NCBI RefSeq assembly: GCF_905201705.1
Contig: NZ_CAJKOX010000016.1
Location: forward strand, 19,621-83,620
Direction of reading: 5' to 3'
DNA from: an uncultured Marvinbryantia sp.
Lineage (GTDB): Bacteria; Bacillota; Clostridia; Lachnospirales; Lachnospiraceae
Length of the DNA: 64,000 bases
Shown: piece by piece, positions 16,663 through 23,881 of the stretch
Position numbering within the stretch: position 1 is the first letter of the stretch
Layout of the letters: each line of letters starts with the position of its first letter
Notes under the pieces: generated by a model
The model's database searches: none
Told to the model about the DNA's origin: nothing
What the model saw: the letters and a program-made list of their open reading frames with translations, nothing else
Made by a program: the position numbers and the translations under genes

Positions 16663-17097
16663 ATGACAAAACGCGAATTTTTAGATACCCTGCGTATGCA
16701 GCTGGAGGGCGAGCTGAGTCCTTCACAGATCGAGGGGCATCTTCATTATTATGATGAATATATTTCCGAGGCGACTGCAGCCGGGCGCAGAGAGAGTGAT
16801 GTGCTGGATGAGCTGGGCAGTCCTGTTTTTATTGCCAAGACCCTGCTGGAGACGGCGCAGCCTGCGGACAGCGGCGAGTACTACGAGGAAGCGCCGCGGC
16901 AGGAGGAATTTCAGGGAAGGGTGCACACCTGGAGGATTCATCCGCTGGTGGCAAAGTGGGTATTTCCGATCGTCGGGATCGCGATCGTTCTGCTTCTTCT
17001 GTGGCTGATCGGTTCCGTTGCCGCGTTTGCCCTCCGCTTTTTTGTGCCGATCCTTCTGATCGTGCTTGTGATATCAATTTTCAGGAGACGTAACTGA
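16663..17097 (+). CDS. HAAS/DUF1700-domain membrane protein
   Basis: A 144-residue protein. Residues 1-65 form an alpha-helical HAAS-type domain (MTKREFLDTLRMQLEGELS, YYDEYISEA, DVLDELGSP). A charged linker and two adjacent hydrophobic helices (about 98-135) follow, ending in a basic tail. Members of this family are often small transcription-linked or signalling membrane proteins next to PadR regulators, but none is seen here. The ATG at 16663 follows AAAGGAGG by 4 nt. It overlaps the next gene by 1 bp, which suggests an operon with the exporter pair. Confidence 0.75.
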   Translation: MTKREFLDTLRMQLEGELSPSQIEGHLHYYDEYISEATAAGRRESDVLDELGSPVFIAKTLLETAQPADSGEYYEEAPRQEEFQGRVHTWRIHPLVAKWVFPIVGIAIVLLLLWLIGSVAAFALRFFVPILLIVLVISIFRRRN

Positions 17098-17876
17098 TGG
17101 AAAATCAACTGACAGACTATAAGCTGCTGCTGGATACGGCAGTGCTTGCCGGACAGATCATGCTGAGCAGCGGCGCGGAGATTTACCGCGTGGAGGATAC
17201 CATTCACCGGATCCTATCCGTGTCCGGCCTGAAATCCGCGGAGGCATATGTCACGGCCACCGGGCTGATCGTCACGCTGGACAACCCGGACATGGATTCC
17301 ATGACGGTCGTGAAGCGTATCCGCAACCGGGACACTAATCTGAACAGAATAGCAAAGACAAATGAGATCTCCCGCCGGTTTTGTGCGGGAGAAATGTCGT
17401 TAAAGGAGGCGTTTTCAGGGCTGAAGCATATGGAGATGCACACCTATGCGCTCTGGCAGAAGAATATCGCCATCGTCGTGGTGGCGGCGGCGTTCTCCAT
17501 CCTGCTCGGCGGCACAGTCGCCGACGGCATTGCGGCTGGCGTCACGGGCGTTGTGCTGGCGGCGGTGCTGCTTCTTTGCGGGAAGCTGCAGCTCAATGCA
17601 TTTATGGAAAATATGCTGTGCGCGCTGATGATCGGCGTTACGGCACTGCTTCTGCAGGCAGTTTGCTATCCGCCGCTCGATGTGGATATGGTGATCGTCG
17701 GCGGCATCATGCCGATCGTGCCGGGTGCGGCGCTGACCACGGCTGTGCGCGATACGCTGCAGGGCGACTATGTGGCAGGCGGGGCAAAGATTCTGGAAGC
17801 GCTACTGAAGGCGGCGGCGATCGTGATCGGCGCCGGAGCGGCGACCCTGCTGATGAGAGGAGTGGGCATATGCTGA
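17097..17876 (+). CDS. threonine/serine exporter family protein, N-terminal half (YjjP-like)
   Basis: The 259-residue protein has the ThrE N-terminal domain (SSGAEIYRVEDTI, LIVTLDN) on residues 1-115, followed by five hydrophobic segments including GGIMPIVPGAALTTAVRDTLQGDY. In actinobacteria the two ThrE halves are one protein; here, as is usual in Firmicutes, they are two overlapping genes. Together they are predicted to export threonine and serine or related small molecules across the membrane. The start overlaps the stop of the preceding gene. Confidence 0.85.
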   Translation: MENQLTDYKLLLDTAVLAGQIMLSSGAEIYRVEDTIHRILSVSGLKSAEAYVTATGLIVTLDNPDMDSMTVVKRIRNRDTNLNRIAKTNEISRRFCAGEMSLKEAFSGLKHMEMHTYALWQKNIAIVVVAAAFSILLGGTVADGIAAGVTGVVLAAVLLLCGKLQLNAFMENMLCALMIGVTALLLQAVCYPPLDVDMVIVGGIMPIVPGAALTTAVRDTLQGDYVAGGAKILEALLKAAAIVIGAGAATLLMRGVGIC

Positions 17877-18310
17877 TACAGATAATCGGAGCGTTTATTG
17901 CAATCGTGGCATTCTCTATTGTGATCGAGACGCCGAAAAAATTTCTGATATACTGCGGACTGACGGGAGCCGTCGGCTGGGCGGTCTATCTGGCGGTCAA
18001 CGCAGGCTATGGACCGATATGGGGAAACTTTGTCAGCGCGCTGGTGATCTCGCTGATGTCGCATCTGTTTGCGCGAATACTGAAAACGCCGGTGACCATT
18101 TTTCTGATCTCCGGGATCCTTACGCTGGTGCCCGGAGCGACAATGTATCATACCGGCTATGAGTTGTTTATGGGGAATATGGAAGAAGCGGCTTCTTATC
18201 TTGCGCTCACCGCGCAGATCGCGGGAGTGATCGCGCTGGCGATCTTTATCATGGATTCGGTCTTTCAGACACTGAAGAAGCTGTCGTCATGTTCCGGCGA
18301 AAAAACGTGA
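17870..18310 (+). CDS. threonine/serine exporter family protein, C-terminal half (YjjB-like)
   Basis: A 146-residue protein with four hydrophobic segments and the ThrE_2 signature LVPGATMYHTGYELFMGN near residue 85. It partners the preceding gene to form the complete exporter. The ATG at 17870 overlaps the stop of the first half by 7 bp. A strong hairpin follows the gene. Confidence 0.85.
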   Translation: MLIQIIGAFIAIVAFSIVIETPKKFLIYCGLTGAVGWAVYLAVNAGYGPIWGNFVSALVISLMSHLFARILKTPVTIFLISGILTLVPGATMYHTGYELFMGNMEEAASYLALTAQIAGVIALAIFIMDSVFQTLKKLSSCSGEKT

Positions 18311-18340
18311 AACAGCAGGTAGGGGAGCTACCTGCTGTTT
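18310..18340 (+). terminator. perfect 13-bp hairpin after the exporter genes
   Basis: AAACAGCAGGTAG (18310-18322) pairs perfectly with CTACCTGCTGTTT (18328-18340) around a 5-nt loop. There is no long T tract after it, so it could be a weak terminator or a 3' stabilising hairpin. Confidence 0.55.
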
Positions 18341-18501
18341 CGAGGGGAGTATAAATAATTAATAAGGGGTCGTAAGAGATATTCTCTCTTACAAAGGGAA
18401 TTATAATATATTATGGAAAAAATTGCAATACATATTTTCAAAAATATTAAGGAATAATAAGGTTTGTAACTAAAAGTTAACAAACCAGGAGGTTGAAAGT
18501 C

Positions 18502-18702
18502 ATGGCAAAGAATAAGAATATGCACGAATCCAACGCGACAAACTGCGGTTATAACAGCACAAACAGCACAAACGGCATGAACAGCACGAACGCTAACAAC
18601 AGCACCAACAGCACGAACAGCCAGAACAAAGCGCAGAACAGAGTGCAGAATAAGACCAGCAACGCACAGTCTCAGAACCGCACCACGAACTGCGACTATT
18701 AA
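18502..18702 (+). CDS. small Asn/Ser/Thr-rich protein
   Basis: A 66-residue, extremely low-complexity protein rich in Asn, Thr, Ser and Gln, with motifs such as NSTNSTN and SQNKAQNRVQNK, two Cys and no hydrophobic segment. A strong AGGAGG (18487-18492) lies 9 bp before the ATG and a terminator follows, so it looks like a real, single-gene transcript. The composition recalls gamma-type small acid-soluble spore proteins, which serve as amino acid stores in spores, but I see no repeat that proves this. It could equally be a spore-coat or disordered protein. Confidence 0.7.
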   Translation: MAKNKNMHESNATNCGYNSTNSTNGMNSTNANNSTNSTNSQNKAQNRVQNKTSNAQSQNRTTNCDY

Positions 18703-18723
18703 ACGGCAGGCAGCAGGAAAGAT

Positions 18724-18756
18724 GCGTCGGGGAAATCACTCCCCGGCGTATTTTTT
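18724..18756 (+). terminator. intrinsic terminator after the small Asn-rich gene
   Basis: GCGTCGGGGA (18724-18733) pairs with TCCCCGGCGT (18740-18749) with two G-T wobbles and is followed by ATTTTTT. Confidence 0.8.
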
Positions 18757-18881
18757 GTTGCCATGTATCCGAAAGGCGATGCCCTCCTGCAGGTGACATT
18801 GTATTTTAATATCGCCGGAAGTACAGGAACGGCCTCCCACCGTCTGCATAGAATAGAATATACTGACAGGGAGTGTTTGCC

Positions 18882-19187
18882 ATGAAATTTGAAATGATTA
18901 CACCGGTGCAGTTAGAGCGATACGTGGGTGATCCGGACGCTCTCATCATAGATCTGCGGACTCCGGCCGAGTATCGGGAGCGCCATATCCGGGGAGCCGT
19001 CAATGTTCCCTACGAAAAATTGCAGGGCAATTATATGTTTCCGATGGATATGTCCCTCATTCTTTACTGCGAGCGCGGCGCTTCCAGTATGTCTGCGGCG
19101 AAGGAACTGGCAGAAAAAGGATATCAGGTAAAAACGGTGGTCGGCGGCTTCCGCGCATACCGCGGCAAAATGACAGAGACATATTGA
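18882..19187 (+). CDS. single-domain rhodanese-like protein
   Basis: A 101-residue rhodanese domain: LIIDLRTPAEYRERHIRGAVNVPYE followed by the active loop YCERGASS with the catalytic Cys, and GGFRAYRG at the end. Such proteins carry sulfane sulfur for thiolation or detoxification. The ATG at 18882 follows AGGGAG by 8 bp. It sits alone between the small Asn-rich gene and the methyltransferase gene. Its sulfur acceptor is unknown. Confidence 0.85.
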   Translation: MKFEMITPVQLERYVGDPDALIIDLRTPAEYRERHIRGAVNVPYEKLQGNYMFPMDMSLILYCERGASSMSAAKELAEKGYQVKTVVGGFRAYRGKMTETY

Positions 19188-19313
19188 CAGGAAAGAGCGC
19201 AATTTGATACAATTTACGTGATGCTTCAGTGACGGCCCCTTTATCGCGGAGACGCGAAATTCTGGCAGGAGCCAAAAGACCGGGCATTAAAAAAGTTTGC
19301 ACAGGGCGAAAAC

Positions 19314-20480
19314 ATGAAAACAGTGGAATTGATTGCACCGTGCCATTTTGGGATGGAAGCGGTTTTAAAAAGAGAGATACAGGACCTTGGCTATGAGATC
19401 AGCGAGGTGGAAAACGGAAAGGTAACGTTTGTGGGAGATATGGAAGCGATCTGCTACGCCAATATCTTCCTGCGCACGGCGGAACGCATCCTGCTGAAGG
19501 TGGGCAGGGTGCACGCCGAGACGTTTGACGAGCTGTTTGAAAAGACAAAGGCACTGCCGTGGGAGGACTTTATTCCGCGTGACGGGAAATTCTGGGTGGC
19601 GAAGGCGACGTCTATCAAGAGTAAGCTGTTCAGTCCCTCGGATATCCAGTCGATCATGAAAAAAGCGATGGTGGAGCGTCTGAAGACGGTCTATCATCAG
19701 GAATGGTTTGCGGAGAGCGGGGCATCTTATCCGGTGCGCGTATCCTTCATGAAGGATGAGGCGGTGATCGGGCTTGACACGTCGGGCGATTCGCTTCACA
19801 AGAGGGGCTATCGGCTGCTCACGAGCAGGGCGCCGATCACGGAGACGCTGGCAAGCGCTCTGATTTTGATGACGCCGTGGAACCGGGAGCGCATTCTGGT
19901 CGATCCTTTTTGCGGCAGTGGCACAATACCGATCGAGGCGGCGATGATCGCCGCGAACATCGCGCCGGGCATGAACCGCAGCTTCCTGGCAAACGAATGG
20001 GACAACCTGATCCCAAAGAAGCTATGGTACGGCGTTGCCGACGAGGCGGCGGAGCTGGCGGACACTACTATTTCAACGGACATACAGGGGTATGACATCG
20101 ACGGCAGCATCGTGAAGGCGGCGCGGGAGAATGCAAAGCGCGCCGGGGTGGAGAAGCTGATCCATTTTCAGCAGCGCCCGGTGAGCGAGCTGAGCCACCC
20201 GAAAAAATATGGATTTATCATCACAAATCCGCCCTACGGCGAGCGGATTTCCGAGAAGGAACAGCTTCCGCAGCTTTATCGTGAGATCGGCGAGGGGTTT
20301 GCGCGGCTGGACTGCTGGTCGGAGTATGTCATTACTTCCTACGGGGACGCGGAGAAGTACATCGGGAGGAAAGCGGATAAAAACCGGAAAATCTATAATG
20401 GAATGATGAAAACCTATCTTTATCAGTTCCTGGGACCGAAGCCTCCGCGGGCAAAGAAACAGGGGAGACAGATTGATTAA
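19314..20480 (+). CDS. THUMP-domain class I SAM-dependent RNA methyltransferase (RlmL-N/YpsC type)
   Basis: The 388-residue protein has an N-terminal ferredoxin-like/THUMP RNA-binding region (about 1-160) and a Rossmann methyltransferase domain. Visible motifs are VDPFCGSGTIPIEAA, the SAM site GYDIDGSIVKAARENA and the amino-methylation motif TNPPYGER. The family places N2-methyl groups on guanines of 23S rRNA (RlmL/YpsC group). Length and motifs match the Firmicute form. It overlaps the following protease gene by 8 bp, so the two are probably co-transcribed. Confidence 0.85.
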   Translation: MKTVELIAPCHFGMEAVLKREIQDLGYEISEVENGKVTFVGDMEAICYANIFLRTAERILLKVGRVHAETFDELFEKTKALPWEDFIPRDGKFWVAKATSIKSKLFSPSDIQSIMKKAMVERLKTVYHQEWFAESGASYPVRVSFMKDEAVIGLDTSGDSLHKRGYRLLTSRAPITETLASALILMTPWNRERILVDPFCGSGTIPIEAAMIAANIAPGMNRSFLANEWDNLIPKKLWYGVADEAAELADTTISTDIQGYDIDGSIVKAARENAKRAGVEKLIHFQQRPVSELSHPKKYGFIITNPPYGERISEKEQLPQLYREIGEGFARLDCWSEYVITSYGDAEKYIGRKADKNRKIYNGMMKTYLYQFLGPKPPRAKKQGRQID

Positions 20481-21882
20481 AATAACAGAGAGATTATTAA
20501 CGATCGTGCTGGTGTGTCTCATAGGCTATCTGGCATTTGACCTGGTACGGCAGACGGAAGGGGAAGCCGTGCCGGTCATGCAGGAGACGACGGAGCCGGG
20601 GGCACAGGGCACCATGCAGCAGATAACGGAACCTGGAGAGCAGGGCAGCATGCAGCAGACAACGGAGCCGGGGACGCAGGGCACCGCACAGGAGACGGCG
20701 GCGCTTCCGGCGCGCTACGATGCGCGGGAGGTCGGCAGGATGGCGACCGTCCGAAGCCAGGGAACGCTTGGCACCTGCTGGGCGATCACGGCGACCTCGG
20801 CGATGGAAGCCTATTTTCTCCCGCAGGAACGGTGGGTGTTTTCGCCGGATCATTTGTCGCTGAGGAACAGTTTTTCCAAGGGTCAGAATGACGGCGGCGC
20901 TTACACGATGGCGATGGCGTACCTTGCCGCCTGGCAGGGACCGGTGCTGGAGGAGGATGATCCCTATGGGGACGGCTATTCGCCGGAAAATCTTGCCGCC
21001 GTGAAGCATGTGCAGGAAATACAGATGTTCAAAAATAAGGATTATGACGCGATAAAGCGGGCGGTTTATCAGTATGGGGCGGTGCAGTCTGCCATCTACA
21101 TGGATCTGGACAATGCCTTCAGCTCTTCGGTTTACTACAACCAGCTTGTGTATTCCTACCTGTACGACGGCGACGAGACTGCAAATCACGACGTGCTGAT
21201 CATCGGCTGGGATGATGATTACGAGGCCTCACAGTTTAACCGGAATACGACGGAAAAGGGTGCGTTTATCTGCCAGAACAGCTGGGGAGAAAAATTTGGG
21301 GACGGCGGTGTGTTTTACGTATCCTACGCGGATCGGAATATCGGCAACCAGGCGGTCGCCTATACGAAAATGGAGGATACGGACAACTATGACCATATCT
21401 ATCAGACCGATCTCTGCGGCTGGGTGGGTCAGCTCGGTTACGGGGATGAAAGCTGTTTTGCTGCAAATATATATACGGCAATGGGAAATGAAGATCTGAA
21501 GGCGGTCGGCTTTTACGCGACCGGGCAGAATACGGAGTATGAGATCTATATCGTCGAAGATTTCGAGGATGAAGCGTCCTTTTATAAGCGCAGGAGCCTA
21601 AAGAAGGGAGCGCTTTCGGAGGCCGGCTACTACACAATAGAGCTGGAGGAGCCCCTGCAGCTGCAGCCGGGGCAGCGATACGCCGTTGTGCTGGAAATAC
21701 ATACGCCGGGGAGCCAGTATCCGGTGGCGACGGAATATATGGCGGGGGAAGCGACAAAAACAGTTGATATTTCCGATGGAGAGGGGTATATTAGCCATAA
21801 TGGTATTATATGGGTACGCTCGGAGGAAGAGCATCAGGCGAATGTCTGCCTGAAAGCATATACAGGAAACAGAAGGGAATAA
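20473..21882 (+). CDS. exported papain-like (C1 family) cysteine protease with lectin-like tail
   Basis: A 469-residue protein with an N-terminal signal/anchor helix (about 6-26). A linker of three 12-residue repeats (TEPGxQGTMQQ, about 39-75) precedes a C1 peptidase domain with oxyanion Q96, catalytic C102 (GTCWAI), H239 (NHDVLIIGW) and N269 (NSWGEKFGDGG). The C-terminal 140 residues look like the beta-rich lectin-like domain often paired with bacterial C1 peptidases. It probably acts on the cell surface. It starts at TTG 20473 after AGGGGAGA, overlapping the methyltransferase gene. Confidence 0.88.
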   Translation: MIKITERLLTIVLVCLIGYLAFDLVRQTEGEAVPVMQETTEPGAQGTMQQITEPGEQGSMQQTTEPGTQGTAQETAALPARYDAREVGRMATVRSQGTLGTCWAITATSAMEAYFLPQERWVFSPDHLSLRNSFSKGQNDGGAYTMAMAYLAAWQGPVLEEDDPYGDGYSPENLAAVKHVQEIQMFKNKDYDAIKRAVYQYGAVQSAIYMDLDNAFSSSVYYNQLVYSYLYDGDETANHDVLIIGWDDDYEASQFNRNTTEKGAFICQNSWGEKFGDGGVFYVSYADRNIGNQAVAYTKMEDTDNYDHIYQTDLCGWVGQLGYGDESCFAANIYTAMGNEDLKAVGFYATGQNTEYEIYIVEDFEDEASFYKRRSLKKGALSEAGYYTIELEEPLQLQPGQRYAVVLEIHTPGSQYPVATEYMAGEATKTVDISDGEGYISHNGIIWVRSEEEHQANVCLKAYTGNRRE

Positions 21883-21883
21883 C

Positions 21884-22492
21884 ATGGAGAAAAAAATAGT
21901 ATTTGCTACAGGGAATGAGGGGAAAATGAAAGAGGTGCGGATGATCCTCGCGGATCTGGGCATCCCGGTGCTCTCACAGAAGGAAGCCGGCATTTCGGTG
22001 GAGGTGGAGGAGAATGGCAAAAGCTTTGCGGAAAACGCCAGGATCAAGGCCTGTGCGGTGCAGAAGCTGACGGATGCCATCGTACTTGCGGATGATTCAG
22101 GGCTGGAGGTCGACTATCTGGACCGGGCGCCGGGCATTTATTCCGCCCGCTATATGGGGGAGCACACCTCGTACGATATTAAAAACAATCATATCCTGGA
22201 ACTGCTGGCCGATGCACCGCCGGAAAAGAGGACGGCGCGTTTTGTCTGCGCGATCGCGGCGGCGCTTCCGGACGGGACCGTGCTCACAAGCGAGGGTGTG
22301 ATGGAGGGTGAGATCGGCTATGAAATCGCCGGTGAAAACGGCTTTGGCTATGATCCGATTTTTTATCTGCCGCAGTACGGCTGTACATCCGCGGAAATCT
22401 CCCCGGAGCAGAAGAATGAGGTCAGCCACCGCGGCAAGGCGCTGCGGGCGATGAAAGAGCAGTTAAAAACATACTATAATAAGGAGAAGTGA
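21884..22492 (+). CDS. rdgB: XTP/dITP diphosphatase (RdgB/HAM1)
   Basis: A 202-residue house-cleaning pyrophosphatase that removes non-canonical purine triphosphates such as dITP and XTP. Diagnostic motifs are FATGNEGKMKEV at the N-terminus, SFAENARIKA, LADDSGLEVDYL, GENGFGYDPIF and SHRGKAL near the end. Length matches the family. The ATG lies one base after the protease stop and the phosphodiesterase gene follows after 4 bp, a common clostridial rdgB-yfcE-like pair. Confidence 0.95.
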   Translation: MEKKIVFATGNEGKMKEVRMILADLGIPVLSQKEAGISVEVEENGKSFAENARIKACAVQKLTDAIVLADDSGLEVDYLDRAPGIYSARYMGEHTSYDIKNNHILELLADAPPEKRTARFVCAIAAALPDGTVLTSEGVMEGEIGYEIAGENGFGYDPIFYLPQYGCTSAEISPEQKNEVSHRGKALRAMKEQLKTYYNKEK

Positions 22493-22496
22493 GTTC

Positions 22497-22979
22497 ATGA
22501 AGATACTGATCGTCAGTGATACCCATCGCAGGGATGAGAATTTTGAAAAGGTACTTCAGATAGAAAAGCCAGTGGATCGCGTGATCCATCTGGGCGACGC
22601 GGAGGAGACAGAAGCGTACATGTGTCAGCTTGCCGGACAGCCGCTCGATATCGTGAGCGGAAATAATGATTTCTTCGGGGATATGCCGCGGGAGAAGGAG
22701 ATCATGATCGGTAAATACCGGACGCTTCTGACGCACGGACACTATTATTATGTATCCCTGGACACGAAGATGCTCGGCAGGGAGGCGCGCGCACGGGGCT
22801 TCGATATCGCGATGTACGGTCATACGCACCGACCGAAGATCGAGAAGAAGAATGATCTGGTCCTGCTCAATCCCGGAAGCCTTTCCTATCCGCGGCAGGA
22901 AGGAAGAAAGCCGAGCTATATTATCATGGAGATGGATGAAGTGGGAAACGCAGAATATACGGTCAGATACCTGGAATAG
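22497..22979 (+). CDS. YfcE/MJ0936-type metallophosphoesterase
   Basis: A 160-residue calcineurin-like phosphodiesterase with SDTHRR, HLGDAEE, SGNNDF, THGHYYYV and YGHTHRPK metal-binding motifs in order. Small members of this family hydrolyse phosphodiesters in vitro; the natural substrate is generally unknown. It is coupled to rdgB (4-bp gap) and followed by the tRNA operon promoter. Confidence 0.9.
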   Translation: MKILIVSDTHRRDENFEKVLQIEKPVDRVIHLGDAEETEAYMCQLAGQPLDIVSGNNDFFGDMPREKEIMIGKYRTLLTHGHYYYVSLDTKMLGREARARGFDIAMYGHTHRPKIEKKNDLVLLNPGSLSYPRQEGRKPSYIIMEMDEVGNAEYTVRYLE

Positions 22980-23000
22980 CAAAAAAATATAAAAAAACTG

Positions 23001-23029
23001 TTGACTTTTTGGAAAGCCTATAATATAAT
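23001..23029 (+). promoter_or_regulatory. strong sigma-A promoter of the tRNA operon
   Basis: TTGACT (23001-23006), 17 bp, TATAAT (23024-23029), an almost consensus promoter about 40 bp upstream of the first tRNA gene. Confidence 0.85.
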
Positions 23030-23070
23030 TCTATTTGCGTCAATCGTGGGATGTGCAGGAGTGAAAGAAT

Positions 23071-23145
23071 CGGGGTGTGGCTCAGTTTGGCTAGAGCGCC
23101 TGGTTTGGGACCAGGAGGTCGCAGGTTCGAATCCTGTCACCCCGA
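23071..23145 (+). tRNA. tRNA-Pro (anticodon TGG)
   Basis: The acceptor CGGGGTG pairs with CACCCCG. The anticodon arm CCTGG-TTTGGGA-CCAGG shows TGG. The T arm contains GTTCGAAT. First of the tRNA run. Confidence 0.95.
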
Positions 23146-23151
23146 CTTCAT

Positions 23152-23222
23152 GCGGGTGTAGTTCAATGGTAGAACACCAGCCTTCCAAGCTGGATACGTG
23201 GGTTCGATTCCCATCACCCGCT
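23152..23222 (+). tRNA. tRNA-Gly (anticodon TCC)
   Basis: The acceptor GCGGGTG pairs with CACCCGC. The anticodon arm CCAGC-CTTCCAA-GCTGG shows TCC. The T loop is GTTCGATTC. Confidence 0.95.
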
Positions 23223-23245
23223 TTGCTTTTGCGAAAAAGCATAAT

Positions 23246-23319
<74 letters not shown>

Positions 23320-23353
23320 TTTCCTTGTAAAAGGAAGCCTTATAAAAGGATAT

Positions 23354-23428
23354 GGTGGGTATAGCGCAGCTGGTTAGCGCGCCAGATTGTGGCTCTGGAG
23401 GCCAAGGGTTCGAATCCCTTTATCCACC
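23354..23428 (+). tRNA. tRNA-His (anticodon GTG)
   Basis: The acceptor GTGGGTA pairs with TATCCAC, with the extra 5' G typical of tRNA-His opposite C73. The anticodon arm CCAGA-TTGTGGC-TCTGG shows GTG. Confidence 0.95.
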
Positions 23429-23447
23429 CTGCCGTTACGGCGACTGA

Positions 23448-23519
23448 TGGGCTATCGCCAAGCGGTAAGGCACAGCACTTTGACTGCTGCACTCGTTGGT
23501 TCGAATCCAACTAGCCCAG
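23448..23519 (+). tRNA. tRNA-Gln (anticodon TTG)
   Basis: The acceptor TGGGCTA pairs with TAGCCCA. The anticodon arm CAGCA-CTTTGAC-TGCTG shows TTG. Confidence 0.95.
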
Positions 23520-23534
23520 TTTTATCAGATCTAT

Positions 23535-23607
23535 GGAGCATTAGCTCAGTCGGTAGAGCACTTGACTTTTAATCAAGTTGTCCGGGGTTCGAATCCCCGA
23601 TGCTTCA
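23535..23607 (+). tRNA. tRNA-Lys (anticodon TTT)
   Basis: The acceptor GGAGCAT pairs with ATGCTTC. The anticodon arm CTTGA-CTTTTAA-TCAAG shows TTT. A terminator hairpin follows directly. Confidence 0.95.
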
Positions 23608-23611
23608 TCCG

Positions 23612-23647
23612 AAAAGCATTGATGTAAAGTCGATGCTTTTTGTTTTA
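23612..23647 (+). terminator. intrinsic terminator after tRNA-Lys
   Basis: AAAAGCATTGA (23612-23622) pairs with TCGATGCTTTT (23630-23640) and is followed by TGTTTT. It probably ends the six-gene tRNA transcript. Confidence 0.75.
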
Positions 23648-23681
23648 CCCTGCAGAAAACTTCATATATAAGAAACGATAT

Positions 23682-23763
23682 GCGGATATGGCGGAATTGG
23701 CAGACGCGCAGGATTTAGGTTCCTGTGTCTTACGGCGTGCAGGTTCAAGTCCTGTTATCCGCA
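23682..23763 (+). tRNA. tRNA-Leu (anticodon TAG)
   Basis: The acceptor GCGGATA pairs with TATCCGC. A long variable arm typical of tRNA-Leu is present. The anticodon loop ATTTAGG shows TAG. It lies after the terminator of the tRNA run. Confidence 0.93.
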
Positions 23764-23818
23764 TTTTTATTTCCGCGGATCTTTGGACCTGTAGGCCGCG
23801 AGGACAGAAAAATCCGCC

Positions 23819-23847
23819 TTGCATACCACCATATGTTGTGGTATGAT
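23819..23847 (+). promoter_or_regulatory. promoter of nrdJ
   Basis: TTGCAT (23819-23824), 17 bp, TATGAT (23842-23847), about 34 bp upstream of the nrdJ start. The spacer is entirely occupied by an NrdR-like palindrome. Confidence 0.7.
23826..23841. promoter_or_regulatory. probable NrdR operator (NrdR box)
   Basis: CCACCATATGTTGTGG fits the 16-bp NrdR box pattern acaCwATATaTwGtgt (CAC, ATAT and GTG kept). It sits inside a wider palindrome, ATACCAC...GTGGTAT (23823-23844). NrdR is the nucleotide-sensing repressor of ribonucleotide reductase genes, so binding here would block the promoter. NrdR boxes usually come in pairs; I see no clear second copy. Confidence 0.7.
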
Positions 23848-23881
23848 AAATGGGCATCAACCAAATATGGAGGAATTTGAA

